Origin: Cavenderia fasciculata
Taxonomy: Eukaryota; Evosea; Eumycetozoa; Acytosteliales; Cavenderiaceae
Reading direction: 5' to 3'
DNA length: 64,000 nt
NCBI RefSeq assembly: GCF_000203815.1
Contig: NW_004457715.1
Location: 372,001-436,000 of the forward strand
Part shown: piece by piece, positions 15,006 to 28,534 of the stretch
Position numbering within the stretch: position 1 is the first letter of the stretch
Layout: every line of letters begins with the position of its first letter
Notes under the pieces: model-generated
Told to the model about the DNA's origin: nothing
The model's database searches: none
The model's input: only the letters and a program-made list of their open reading frames with translations
Made by a program: the position numbers and the translations under genes

Positions 15006-15484
15006 TTAAATAAACCTAATTCTATTCTGTAAAATTATATTAAATATTAAATAAGGTTTTATAAGTTACAAAAATATTTTTGATTTGTAGTGGTTGATCC
15101 AATAACCAATTTACCACCATCAATTTTTTAAACAGTGTGATAGGTTTACATTATGGATGGTGATGTATAGTATTTTTATCTAGTCTGTCTATCTATCAAT
15201 CGTATATCTGTTGATTAATTTCGTATTTTAAATGGAAATAATAAAATAATTTATTCGTATATCTTAAAGTATACTGGATACTGGTGATCCTACCACCAGC
15301 CAAACAAAATGGATGATATCATAAATGTAGATAATGATTAAATAGTCCAACTAGAGAAGGATTGGATTAATAACTATATATATATATTTATACAAAGAAA
15401 GCTATAGAATACCATCAAGATATATTTGTTAATATCGATTTACAACAACAACAATAACAACAAACAAACAAACAACAATATTAA
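15006..15484. other. Intergenic region, no gene seen
   Basis: AT-rich spacer between the two tandem membrane-protein genes. A (CAA)n-like leader lies just before the second ATG. No RNA gene or palindrome of note. Confidence 0.4.
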
Positions 15485-16244
15485 ATGAGCCTATTCCATA
15501 ATTCATTAAAGAATAATTTTGTAATATTCTTTTTAATATTATCATCATGGGCATTATTAATAGTTAGTTTTTCTTGTATGTAGAGATAGAATAGAATATA
15601 GAATATATCTAAAAATAATTTAAATTAACCAATTTGATATATTTTATATAGCATATTGGTATAAAGAAGAATCACATTTCTTGACAAGTAATAGTCAAGT
15701 GATTAAATACTATCGATTCGATCAAATGAGAACAGAGTATTGGAATTATAGTGTATTTGAATCGGCAGTGATTATACCAATGAGAGATATTCTATCGTAT
15801 GGATCGCAACTATCAATTTATAGGGCCAGTTTGTCACTGGTCATCTTGGGGTGGATAGCACTTACCGCCACACTTGTACTACTCTTTTTAAACATATTCG
15901 AGTACATGTCAGACTTTAGATTTGCCGTACCTCTTATACGAACCGTCATTCTTCTTGCTCTTGGCTTTAGTTCAGCGTCTTGTCTCACCTTTATCGGCAT
16001 TGGATCAGCACTCGAAGAAGACTGCCAGGCTACCAATAACCTAGAGTATGCTCGATGCTCACACGATGACAGAGGTGTATTCCTTCAACACTATGTATTT
16101 GATGACACTAGATACCACTTTGAAGAGGATGTAGAGAGAGCACATGGTCCAGCCTATGCCTGGTACACTGCTGTAGCATCTTCAAGTTGTCTTTTAGTTG
16201 CTTCAATCTTATCATTTGCTTTACCAGCTCTTGCAATTGAATAA
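15485..16244 (+). CDS. Four-helix membrane protein, tandem copy 2
   Basis: Two exons (15485-15575 and 15652-16244) give 227 aa. This is a diverged duplicate of the preceding gene: the first helix ends in VSFS, a phase-1 intron follows, and the next exon begins SYWYKEE (TYWYRLK in the other copy). Helices 2 and 3 align around the shared words LVILGWIALTATLVLLF and FSVIGWLFVTASLVM. The loop after helix 3 again has two Cys (EEDCQATNNLEYARCS). The last loop ends before a fourth helix that opens AYAWYTAVASSSCLLVAS. The polar loop sequences differ greatly, which suggests an older duplication or fast divergence. The function is unknown, and a plasma or internal membrane location is likely. Confidence 0.88.
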
Positions 16245-16574
16245 ACAACCAAAACCAAACAAATAATAATCAAACTATATATATTTGTTGTTGTAGTATA
16301 ATATATATATATTACAGTATAGTATTCTGTGAAACGACATGTGATGAAAAACAACAGGCTTGTCTCGGCAAAGTTTATATTTTTTCTCGAGCACAAAACT
16401 CTTCTCTGTGGGCTTTGTCTTCTCTCCGGTCAAGAAAAATCGAGGGAAAATGTTTTTTGATTTTTACATGCGCCCGTTGTAATACTCTCAAACCAACAAT
16501 ACAGCTATCACTTGACTCTTTGAGTTTATTATTTATTTATAAATTACATTAAAATACTACATATAATATAAAAA
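16245..16574. other. Rab32 promoter region
   Basis: Mostly AT-rich, with a less AT-rich segment at 16337-16500 (for example GTGGGCTTTGTC). No gene seen. Confidence 0.4.
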
Positions 16575-16598
16575 ATGGTAAAATAACAATCATCAATC

Positions 16599-16646
<48 letters not shown>

Positions 16647-17737
16647 GAGATGATCTCTTTAACTACCACAACTACAAAGTTTGAGTACTGACCCACCACC
16701 GTTGTTTCCTTTATCATTCTTCCTCCTTTTCTTCTTCTTCTTCTTCTTTATTTAGGCATCAGTTGAAGACGATGGATATAATGAATACCTTTACAAGATT
16801 CTAGTTGTAGGTGATATTGGTACAGGAAAGACTTCAATCATCAAGAGATTCGTACACAACATTTTCTCTATGCATTATAAATCAACCGTAAATATCAATA
16901 CAATGCGATTTCATTCTTATCATCATCATCATCATCATCAACATCGATAGTGTATTGTTTAGAATGTAAACAAGTTTAAAGTTTACATCGATAGATATAC
17001 CACACACACAATGCATCATACACCACGATGTTGAAAAAACAAAACTATACACCACACACATGTGATACTAATGATCTTTTCGTCTTATATCTCACTCTAT
17101 AATATAACAGATTGGTGTAGATTTTGCACTCAAGGTATTAAACTGGGATCCACGTACTGAAGTTAGATTACAACTTGTAAGCAAGCATACAATGATTGGT
17201 TCTAGAAGCAAACAAAGTTGTTCATTAACTAATCTCTCTCTCTCTCTCTCTCTTTGTTTCATTTCCTTTTTTTTATTAATAACTAATTAGTGGGATATTG
17301 CTGGTCAAGAACGTTTTGGATCAATGACACGTGTTTATTACAAGGAAGCAGTTGGAGCAATGATTACATTTGATGTTACTAGAGCAAGTACATTTGAAGC
17401 AGTTTCAAAATGGAAGGCTGATATCGATTCAAAGGTCACTATTGGAGCAGAAGAAAAACCAATTCCAGTCGTCTTGCTTGCCAATAAATGCGATCTTGGA
17501 AAGGAAGGTTTCATCAAGACTGCCAACGAAATGGATAAATATTGTAAAGATAATGGTTTCATTGGATGGTTTGAAACTAGCGCAAAGGAAAATCTCAACA
17601 TTGAAAAAGCAGCCAGATTCTTGGTTGAACATATCCTCAAGAGCGACGTAAAGAGAAACTCCCCACCACAAGACACTGTTCAACCAGGTCTTGCTACTCC
17701 ACCACCACCAACTTCTTCTGGTTGTTGCAACAAGTAA
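16575..17737 (+). CDS. rab32: Rab32-family small GTPase
   Basis: Controls traffic to lysosome-related and phagosomal compartments in other eukaryotes. Four exons: 16575-16577 (the ATG alone), 16756-16887, 17111-17176 and 17291-17737, giving 215 aa. P-loop GDIGTGKTS at residues 20-28; switch 2 is WDIAGQERF. Having Ile-Ala in place of Thr-Ala before GQE is the mark of the Rab32/38 group, as are MTRVYYKEAVGAMI and GWFETSAKENLNI. NKCD and SAK guanine-specificity motifs are present. The C-terminus ends in Cys-Cys-Asn-Lys, the type of double-Cys end that is geranylgeranylated. The first intron carries (CAA)n and (TTC)n simple repeats. Confidence 0.96.
16600..16645 (+). repeat. (CAA)n microsatellite in the first Rab32 intron
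   Basis: About 15 tandem CAA units inside the intron that follows the lone ATG codon. Confidence 0.9.
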
Positions 17738-18327
17738 AGAGAGATTAAGATGATATTCCTTTTTTTTTTTTAAAAACAACAATTATCCAAATAATTAATT
17801 AATAATAATAATAATATAATAATAATCCCACCACTTTTCCAAAAAATAGTAAAGTAGTACTACTATAGCTAGCTAATAACCACCAACACCATTCCCCCAT
17901 ATTTAATAATAATAATCACCCATCTTAGTAAATAATTAAAAAAGATAAATAATAATAATAATAACCCATCACCAACACCATCCATCGACAAAGGAAGAAG
18001 ACATTTAAATAGATAAAAATATCTAATAGATATTTTTCCAAAAAACACACATTAATACACAAACAAACAAACGGATACAACCTCCAATCAATAATTATAG
18101 CTTAAAACTTAAAATCCCATTTTAATTTTCTTTAATAATAATAATAATAGTACAAAAATCAAATAATAAAAAAAAAATGTAATATTTTAAAAACAGATCC
18201 AAGCCAGTTTTAAGATTAATATTTATATATACACAATTATTATATTTAAATAGATTGATTTGTGAAGTTTTATACGCCAATTTAGTTAGTTACCATTTAT
18301 TTCCAAAACGATCGTTGATGATGGTGC
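17738..18327. other. Convergent 3' flank region, no gene seen
   Basis: Lies between the ends of Rab32 (+) and the LC8 gene (-). AAT-type repeats, short A-runs and a small AGTAGTACTACT palindrome near 17850; no coding or RNA signal. Confidence 0.5.
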
Positions 18328-18831
18328 TTAACTAGAACCAGCTTTGAATAATAAAATATAGTGTTGTCCAATGACGAAATATATAAAGTTCTTTGTTTCA
18401 TGTGTAACAAATGATCCAAAACTTCTTCCAACAATACAATGCCATGATGGTGAAAATTTCTTATCAAATTCTATATTGATGTTGTTGAAAGATAGTGTTT
18501 AGTCATTGTCATTGTGTAATTGTCATTGTGTATTATCATTGTGTATTATCATTGTAATATATAATCAATATCACCATTATCGTTCTTACCTTTTTTAATA
18601 GAGGAAGCAATATCCTTTTCAACATCATTTGATTCGAATGCCTTGACTGCACATTCCACTGCTTCTTGCTGCATGAATTCTATATAATTATACATTGAGA
18701 TATAAGATTATTATTATTATTATGTTGCAATGTTATTGTGTCGATCAATCAATCAATCAAGTAATCATCATTGACCTACCCTCCATATCAGCTATTTTGA
18801 TTTGTATTGTTTTTCTATCAACTGTTCTCAT
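18328..18831 (-). CDS. LC8-type dynein light chain
   Basis: Dimeric hub protein of cytoplasmic dynein and many other complexes. Three minus-strand exons (18831-18780, 18679-18590, 18470-18328), joined in phase 1 each time, give 94 aa. The sequence follows LC8 closely: [38 protein letters not shown] and [15 protein letters not shown], ending ILLFKAGSS. Length equals the usual 89-94 aa. The gene is invisible as a long open frame because each exon is short. It is divergent from the EMC5 gene, with 276 bp between start codons. Splice sites are canonical (GTAGGT, GTAAGA; TATATAG, AATATAG). Confidence 0.95.
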
Positions 18832-19107
18832 TTTCTGATGCTATGTTTGGGTAAATATATATATAATAATAGAAAGAGAGAGAGATTTATAAATATCTAT
18901 TGATAGATTGTTGTTGTTGTTGTTGTTGTTGCTTGTTCAAAGATATAAATACAAAAGCATAAACTATTTAAAAATCTGTGTTCAGTCTTTTGATGAAGAT
19001 GTTGGTTTCTTTTTTTCAGCATTTAAATTAAATGCGAAGATCATATATATTATAAAGTTTAGGAAAAAGATAAAAGAAGAAGAACAAGAAGAACAAGAAT
19101 AATAATA

Positions 19108-19734
19108 ATGAACAAACTACTCGGTTATATATGTTGCTTTGTTGGAATAGCATTGTTTATACATTCAGTTTTATCAGTTATACAACGTACGTTGTTATTT
19201 TGAAACATTGATGACAACGACCCCTTGTGAAGACACATCATACTAATCTTTATTATTATTCTTTAATAACAGACAAGAGTTATCTTAGATTGACAAATAA
19301 ACCTTTTGAACATATTCCTTACGATGTAGGTATCGATAAAAAAAAGAAGGATTGATGCAGTTGTTTGTTATAACTCCTCACGCATGCATCAGACCCATCA
19401 TATGATCAAGGATCGATATGTACTAACAATAATGATTGATTTGCTGATTATAGATTGCAGCTGAAAGTATAATAGCATTGGTTATTGCGTCCTATGGTAT
19501 CATTAATGTTGCACCAAAATTAACTACAATTAAAATCAATTCCCATTTATCAAAAAGGTAAGAAAGACAACAACAACAACAATAATAACAACTTGGATCC
19601 AAATTTGAGAGCTATCATATTAACTAACCAATAATTTTGGTTGGTTTTACAGAACATTCGAGTCATGCGAATATAGACCATCATTTATTACTTTTAATAA
19701 TAGAAGTAAACATATAAATAGTATCTTGAATTAA
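19108..19734 (+). CDS. emc5: ER membrane protein complex subunit 5 (MMGT-like)
   Basis: Subunit of the EMC insertase of the endoplasmic reticulum. Four short exons (19108-19186, 19273-19325, 19454-19557, 19653-19734) give 105 aa. The pattern matches EMC5/MMGT1: an N-terminal membrane helix (YICCFVGIALFIHSVLSV), the motif QHKSYLRLT, a short polar link ending IPYD, a second helix (IALVIASYGIINVA), and the end motif TFESCEYRPSFITFNNR (human: PSFYVFNHRGR). Length is close to that of the human protein. Intron phases are consistent throughout. It shares a short divergent promoter with the LC8 gene. Confidence 0.93.
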
Positions 19735-21419
<1,685 letters not shown>

Positions 21420-21534
21420 ATTATTTAATTTAATAAATAATAATCGTAACCATTTAAAAAAAGGAATATAAATAACAGTAATAATAATAATATCTTTTGG
21501 GATTAAAAAAAAAAATACTAAATTTATTAAAGAG

Positions 21535-24500
21535 TTAATAACTTTCTTTCAATTTGAGATCGATTCCCAACGACATTGGTATGGAGGGTAACGAAGAAAA
21601 GGTGGAGGAATTTACAGGGTGGTTCATATTTGGTGATTGTGGTGGTTGTTGGATAATACGATTGAAACTGTGATTGTTGTTGTTGTTGAGTGTAGGTGGC
21701 AACGTACCGTCACTGTTGTAAAATAAAGATGACGAATGATTGGCGGTTTGTGGTTTCCTAGGTGTTAAATTGTTGTTGTTGTTATTGTTTGGTGAAGCAA
21801 ACGAGATGGGAGATGAAGGAATGGGTGGTGATGATGATGAAGATGTGATAGAGGTCGATGAAGGTGAGAATATAACGTGCATGGGGTCATTGTGAAGTGG
21901 GAACATGGTTGTAGTGGTTGTGGTAGTTGTAGTAATGGTTGATTGGGTTTGGTAATGCGAAGGTTGGAGTATTGGGTTTGTAAGATGATTCAAAATAGGT
22001 GGGAATCCAACCCAACTCCATTGGAAGGGACTGTGATGGTTGACGATGGGTGAATCATCTTGCACCTGTAGTTGAAAGTTGGAAGAGTCGTGTTGAGTTT
22101 GTTGTGAATAGTGATCTGCTGTTGTTGTTGGAGGTTTTGATTTGGGTGGAGATACAATCAATTCAGGAGCCATCTTTGGTTTTGTTTCCTTTTGAACAGT
22201 GATGTCTTGTTCAAAGGGGCTGTTGTGGTTGTTGTTGTTGTTGGAAACGCCATTACCAAATGGAGAAAAGGTTTGGAATAAATTGTTCAAGAAATTGTCA
22301 TGTTGTTTTAAATGTGGGTATTGGTTGGTAAATTGGAAAGCGTATGAATTTTGATGGTTTAAAATCGATGATCCCATGGTTGGTTGAGGTGGTGAGATCG
22401 GAGGTAGGTTTGGTAAAGAAAATGGTAGAGGAAGAGGTGGTGCAATGATCGGGTTGTTGGTAGATGTAAAATCATTTCTCGGTGAGAGTAGAGTCGATTG
22501 GTTTGATGATCTTGGTGAATGTAAAATTGGATTTTGAATTGAATTTTGAATTGGAATATTGATTATACTAGGTGAGGAAGGTTGAATGATCGGATTTGTT
22601 CTTGGTGAACCAATTTGAGTAGATGGCGATGATAATGATGATGTTGTTGAGGGAAGGGATCCATTTAATTTTTGGATTGTTGGATTTAAAGGTGTTGGTT
22701 GTGGTTGTTGATTCATTTTATCATCGATTCTAATTATATTAAAATTGGTTGTTTTGATTTGTAATTTTGTTGTCTTTTTGTTTGTTGGATTGTTGTTGTT
22801 GTTGTTGTTGTTTGGTATTTCTTTCTTTGGTGTGGTAGGTGTTTGGTTTATGGTTGGTTGTTTGTTTTCATTATTATTGTTGGTAGTGGTGACTGTTACC
22901 GGTGATTGAGATGTTGTTGGTTGTGGTGGTTGCTTCTTCTTTTTAGATGTTTTAGATAATAATTGTTTTGATATATTATCCAATTCAACAATAAATTCAT
23001 TTGAAAATGGTGATGGTGTTTTTTCTGATGTTGAAGGTAAAAAGATAGAGTTGATAAAAATAGATATTCTGTTATTTACAAAGGTGTCATTGACTTGAAG
23101 CTTCTTTTTGAGTGTTTGCAAAACATTTTGTTGAATGATTGTAGTGATATCGTCGGGTGTATCTTGATCCAATTTGTCAATGAGTACCTTGACATTGTCC
23201 AAGTGACGTTGGAGAATGGTATCGGTCGAAGTCTTGGGCACACCAAAATAGTCGGCGAGTACTTTTTTGATGTTTTGTCGCCAGTCACACTGTTCCTTGT
23301 AGGCACTGAGGATTGCTCGTATATTGTCAGTGACCTTTTCCACTCTGGACAAAAGAGCATCCATTTGTTGTTCGACCTGTGGTGCGTCATTGATAACAGT
23401 AAATGTTAATTTACGACAAGATTGCAAGCGGTCATTAAAACCAGTCAACTTTAGCAATGTCTCTTCATACTGAGCCATTGACATGGTAGACAAGAGTTGG
23501 TTCAAGTAATTTGTACATTCTACCATCAAATCGTCTCTCTTTTTCATTCTATCCTTTTCTTCTTGCTTCTTTTGTTGTTCTTGTCTATCTCTTGCTTCTT
23601 GTTCCCTCTTTAACTTTTCTCTTTCTTTTTGTTGTTGCTTTAATTTTTGTTGGTCATTATGGTTGTTGGATTGAGGTTCAACCAATTGAGTTGATTGATT
23701 TTCAATATTGGTGACCAGAGGAGGATTTGAAGTTAAAGTAATTGTATCCATTTGTTGTTGTATGTTATTTTGTTGTTGTTGTTGATTATCCAATGATAAA
23801 TTATTATGCGTATTTGATGTTGTAGATGTGGATATTGTATTTGTTGTTGCTGCTGTTGTTGATGATGACGTTGATGATGTTGTTATTGTTGGTGTTGTTA
23901 TTTTATATTCCAATTCTCCACTATATTCACCAACACCAAATCTATTTGTAGCACGAACCCTAAAAGAGAGAGTTTGGTTCAAATCAAGTGGAGGAGAGGT
24001 ATAAAAGCAATTATGTCCTCTATAAATGACGCCATAGACTATGTCACCACCACCATCAATTCTTTTCATTTCGAGACAATATTCTTGTACTTCTGAAACA
24101 CATGACCATTTCAACAGCACTTGTTGAACATTTGGATCTTTTGATGTAATTATTTTATCAATATATGGTTGTGTACACTGTTCTGGTGGTTTATCTGAAA
24201 AAATGAATTAAATAAATAAATAAATAAGTAAATTAATATCATTTCCTATTATAATATCCTAGTTTGATTTGTATTGATTTGTTTTTGTTTACATACTATT
24301 TACATTAAAAGATTGTGTAAAAATAAAAGATTTTGATGGAATATTTAACAAGGAATAAAAAGATAAAGGGGATTGAGGTGAAATGGTTGTAGAGTTGTCA
24401 TTCAACAGATACTTGTCTGCTGACTGATTGCTTGTAGTGTTTCGCATCATCTGATCCATTACAGGTGATGAAGAGAGTAATGTAGAGTCAACAGCAGCAG

Positions 24501-25512
24501 ATGTAGTAGCAGATGTAGTAGCAGACGCCAATAATGAACCATCGTCTACCAAGTTATTGGAAAAGGTCATAGAGTCTAATTTTTGTTGATGAATATTGTT
24601 CTTTTGGTGACTACCATTGATATAGGATGTACGTTTCTGTGTATCCATTATCGATAGATAGGCATCACGTAATTCATCGAGTATAAATGGATTACTAATC
24701 TCGTTCTTTTTCATTTCAAATTTGTTCTTTATGAATACACTAATCCTGTCATTCAATGTATTCTCTTCTTCAAATAATGATTGATACTCTGATTCATACT
24801 TTATGATTGATTGTTTCAATGTATCAAACTTTTTTGATAATATTTCTTGATTATTCTTGTTTAAAATTATATTATTATTATTGTTATTGTTGTTGGTGGT
24901 TGTTGTTGTTGTCGTAGTTGTTGTTGTTGTTGTTGTTGATGTAGATGATTGTTGTTTATTGTTATTATTATTTTTAGTTGTTAAAATGGTAGTAGTAGCT
25001 TTATCCTTTTGATTACTACTACTACTACTACTACTACTGACACTACTGATATTATTATTATTATTATTTACATAATATACGCTTAATAAAAGATTGATAT
25101 CATCTTTTTGATCGGATATGTGGTCATTGATAGCTTGTAATTTTGTGTGTGTTTCAATGAGAGAACTCATCAATGCCTTGAAATTGTCGTCATATGATAG
25201 ATGAAGTAGTTGAAAAGATCTTAACAAACTCCAATCCAGTAATGCTCCCAATGTTAGATTATAATTACTATTGCTTCCACCATTACTACTACCACTGCCA
25301 CCACTACTACTACTACTATTGCTGCCATTTCCATTGCTCTTTTTACAACTCGTACAATGTTCTTCTTGTTGTTTTACATTTGTTGAACAATTGTTATTAT
25401 TATTATTATTGTTCGTATGATTGTTATTGTTGTTGTTATTATTGTTATTGTTATTTGAAGAAGAAGAAGATGATGATGACGAAGAGGAAGAAGAATTCTT
25501 TGACGACTTCAT
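21535..25512 (-). CDS. Large low-complexity protein with coiled coils and an FN3 domain
   Basis: Two exons (25512-24297 and 24194-21535), phase 1, give 1291 aa. Residues 1-85 are Ser/Asn runs with a small Cys cluster (CSTNVKQQEEHCTSC). Residues about 90-300 are helical and probably coiled coil (KKFDTLKQSIIKYESEYQSL), with poly-Thr and Asn insertions. At the start of exon 2 (residues about 406-510) lies a fibronectin type III domain (QVLLKWSCVSEVQEYCLEM ... LSFRVRATNRFGVGEYSG). A charged coiled coil follows (REQEARDRQEQQKKQEEKD), then another helical block and a long Pro/Ser/Asn tail. A Cys/His patch, coiled coil and FN3 in that order recall TRIM/MID-type cytoskeletal proteins, but no RING or full B-box is visible. 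Function unknown. Confidence 0.85.
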
Positions 25513-26199
25513 TCTTCCTCTATTCTATTATAGGTAATATCTGATATGAAATCTGTTTGATTGTAATCAATAATGATGATGGTGATGAAGAATGAAAGTA
25601 TATCTATCTATCTATCTATCTATCTATATATCTATGTATTGAGTTTGTTTTTGTATTGTGTAATAACAAAGTAACCACAGTGGTTGGGTGTTGTGCTATG
25701 ATGATATTTTTTTGTAAAGTAAGAATGCCCCTCTTCTAACAATAATAATAATAATAAAGAGAGAATGAGAAATGAATGTGGTGGTGATATACTGAAGTGT
25801 GAATATATAACTTTATATTATATCTATATTTGTGTGCAGCAAAGCGCTACAACGATGATTTGATTGATGATGAATAGGAGGATGAGATTTTAGTTTCTCG
25901 ATTGAGGAAAAGGTTAAAAAAAAAAAGTTGGAAATAAGTCGATTTGGATTGAATATTTAATACTAATGAAAACAAACTGTAGTGTAATAGACAATCTAAT
26001 AGTATATAATTAAAAATTATTTATCATATATTTCGAGTAATTAATAATTTTAATAATAATAATAATAATAATCGTTTCCAACAAAATATTGATTCATTAA
26101 TTAAATTAATCAAGATTATTAAATTTTACAACCAATGTCAAAATAATAATAACAACTGAACAACAAGTCAGTTTTAACTAATTCTTCTTGAAGAAAGAT
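25513..26199. other. Divergent promoter region with simple repeats
   Basis: Between the divergent FN3 protein and MBL-fold genes. (CTAT)n at about 25600-25630, AAT runs near 26055-26073; no gene or strong structure seen. Confidence 0.4.
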
Positions 26200-28011
26200 A
26201 TGATACTACGCAATCCTATTGCATTACGATTAGTGTCATCATCAACAACAAGTACCTTCTTATCAACATATCAGAGATCATCTGCATATGATCGAACAAC
26301 AAACCTTTTTTCAACAACATTAACATCAACAACACTACCTGATCGATTGTATAGTACAGCATACCCAAATACTTTAACATTTAAACCACCAACAACAGAC
26401 CATAATAATAATAATAATCATCATACCAACTGTAATCATAAACATCAACAACAACAACAACAAACAATGACATCAAAGATTAATTATTGGTCCAATCTAA
26501 TCATTTACAATGAAGATACGAATCAATGTCTCTATGTAAAGAATAAAGATGAAAGTGGTACAACATCATCATCATTGATGGGAATTGTATCTAAATTCTA
26601 TTCCTTTCCTTCTATTCAATCAACTATACCACCACCACCATCGAATCAACAACAACAACAACAAGTAACATTAAATCAACATCAAATGATCAACCAACTG
26701 CCATTTGAAAGATTGAACAAACAATTATTTAATAATCAAATATCAAAACAACAAGTATTCTACCTTGGATCATTATTATCACCCTATTACGTATCACAAT
26801 TGGCTAGAGATCATGTAGATTATTATCTATTTATTCTCTCAAACAAGGATAATAATGTACAAGACTTGCTTACCGTTGATGATAGAGTGTCTCGATTCAT
26901 GTTGGATGGAAAAGAAAATCAACAACCTTTATCTTCTCCTTCTTCTTCATTTTCGTTGGAATGGGATACGCCTACCAACATTGTAAAAAGATTTAGACAA
27001 TATCGAGGAGAAGGGGAAGGAGATAATCAACAAGGTGTATTGATTACACCAGAGACAATGTATATGAGTAAAGTACTTGGACTTTTCGAAAAGGATCGAT
27101 TCAACTTGCTAGCAACACCAGAAGATCAAGATAGTTTGGGAACAAAGATATCGTTAGAGTATGCACCAGGAATAGAGTCTATTCCAATGTTATCTAGTAC
27201 ATTGATGCCATACAACTCTACCAATTTAATCATGTCATTGGATCAAGGACATGTTTTATTGGTTGACCCTGGAGCAAACAGTCACGGTCAAACACATCTA
27301 GAGAGAATCATAAAAACAAGACTATCCAACTACCTTGACTTGCACGGTGCCAACCTCTCGATATTCATCACTCACGAACACACAGATCACTGGGAATCTC
27401 TGCCATTGATTGCCAGCCACTTTTCAAAAGCCAAGGTTATTGCACATCAAGAGACGTTGGATGAACTCGATATGAACGGTGTGGCACCCGAGTTGACAAG
27501 AGTAGCTGTCCGCGGAAAACCTTTGGACAAGGCACATGAGCCAGACACGACCAACGAAATTCACATTGGGAGCAAGGTATTTGATATCGTTGCCACCCCA
27601 GGTCACACTAGTAATTCACTATGTCTCTTTGAGAGACAATCAAAGACGCTCATTGCAGGTGACCATATTGTAGGATGGGGATCATCTATACTCGACTTTA
27701 GAACAGGTGATATGAAACAATACCTAAACAGCACACAAGGAATGATTGATCACCTCCAACCATCGATTGCCATGCCTGCACATGGCCCTACCAGCTACAC
27801 ACCGATCCAACTTTTACAATCATATATCAAACATCGTCTCTTACGTGAACAATCTATTCTACAAGCCTATCAATCTGGAAAAACATCACTTCGAGATATT
27901 TTATCCGTAGTATATAAAGACATCGATCCAAAACTAAATGATATGGCAATGGGTAATATTCAATTACATTTAAAAAAACTTAGACAAGATAATGTGATTG
28001 ATAATCAATAA
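26200..28011 (+). CDS. Metallo-beta-lactamase-fold protein with N-terminal Nudix-like region
   Basis: Single exon, 603 aa from the ATG at 26200. The C-terminal half is an MBL-fold hydrolase of the LACTB2/glyoxalase II-like group. It has H392-x-H394-x-D396-H397 (THEHTDH), H469 in TPGHTSN, D488 in AGDHIVG and H528 in PAHGP, so all metal ligands are present. A helical C-terminal region (IKHRLLREQSIL) then follows, as in LACTB2. The first about 45 residues are Ser/Thr/Arg-rich without acids, consistent with mitochondrial targeting. Residues about 90-330 have strand words (NLIIYNEDTNQCLYVKN, VDYYLFIL, TPTNIVKRF) that resemble a Nudix fold lacking the Nudix box. Substrate unknown: MBL members of this type include RNA nucleases and thioesterases. 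Confidence 0.9.
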   Translation: MILRNPIALRLVSSSTTSTFLSTYQRSSAYDRTTNLFSTTLTSTTLPDRLYSTAYPNTLTFKPPTTDHNNNNNHHTNCNHKHQQQQQQTMTSKINYWSNLIIYNEDTNQCLYVKNKDESGTTSSSLMGIVSKFYSFPSIQSTIPPPPSNQQQQQQVTLNQHQMINQLPFERLNKQLFNNQISKQQVFYLGSLLSPYYVSQLARDHVDYYLFILSNKDNNVQDLLTVDDRVSRFMLDGKENQQPLSSPSSSFSLEWDTPTNIVKRFRQYRGEGEGDNQQGVLITPETMYMSKVLGLFEKDRFNLLATPEDQDSLGTKISLEYAPGIESIPMLSSTLMPYNSTNLIMSLDQGHVLLVDPGANSHGQTHLERIIKTRLSNYLDLHGANLSIFITHEHTDHWESLPLIASHFSKAKVIAHQETLDELDMNGVAPELTRVAVRGKPLDKAHEPDTTNEIHIGSKVFDIVATPGHTSNSLCLFERQSKTLIAGDHIVGWGSSILDFRTGDMKQYLNSTQGMIDHLQPSIAMPAHGPTSYTPIQLLQSYIKHRLLREQSILQAYQSGKTSLRDILSVVYKDIDPKLNDMAMGNIQLHLKKLRQDNVIDNQ

Positions 28012-28534
28012 TCAATAATAATAAAAATAAGAATATGATCAATTGTAAAGAATTGTATTCTTAATTATCGGTCAGTAGGTTTTTTTCGGGATAACCGGTT
28101 TCGGGTTATTTTTTGGGTTTCATGTGAACCTTGGAAATACAAGAGCAACAGTCTTTTAAACTAAAGATTGTTGACTTGTATGAGACAATTTCAAAGATAA
28201 GTTAAAAGAATATTCTCTTTAAAGAACTAAAAAGGTCACGGGAAATTCATCTTGTATACCAAAGATGGATCTCTGACGCAAAAAAGATTCTTATTACATA
28301 GATATTTTCCAGATTTTTTATTTTCATCAACAGTTCTGCGATTTTGGTCGTTGGTCAGACCCAAGCAGAGCCTACAAACCGTTCAGTTTAAAAACACAAG
28401 CTATCGTCGACATCATCAAAACTAAAATCGTTCTTTATTCTTTTTAATCATCTCTCATCTCATCTCTCCTAATCTTTTTTATATATAGATAGATACATTT
28501 ATATACATTACATATTCATATATATATAATTAGA
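28012..28534. other. Intergenic region with a small hairpin
   Basis: A short inverted repeat ATAACC/GGTTAT (28091-28109) lies just after the MBL gene, within GGGATAACCGGTTTCGGG context. It could help 3' end formation. The rest, including a less AT-rich patch at 28330-28410, shows no gene. Confidence 0.35.

Noticed and set aside
28091-28109. Small inverted repeat ATAACC/GGTTAT
   Set aside because: Only 6 bp, without a U-run that would make a terminator; eukaryotic 3' ends do not need it.
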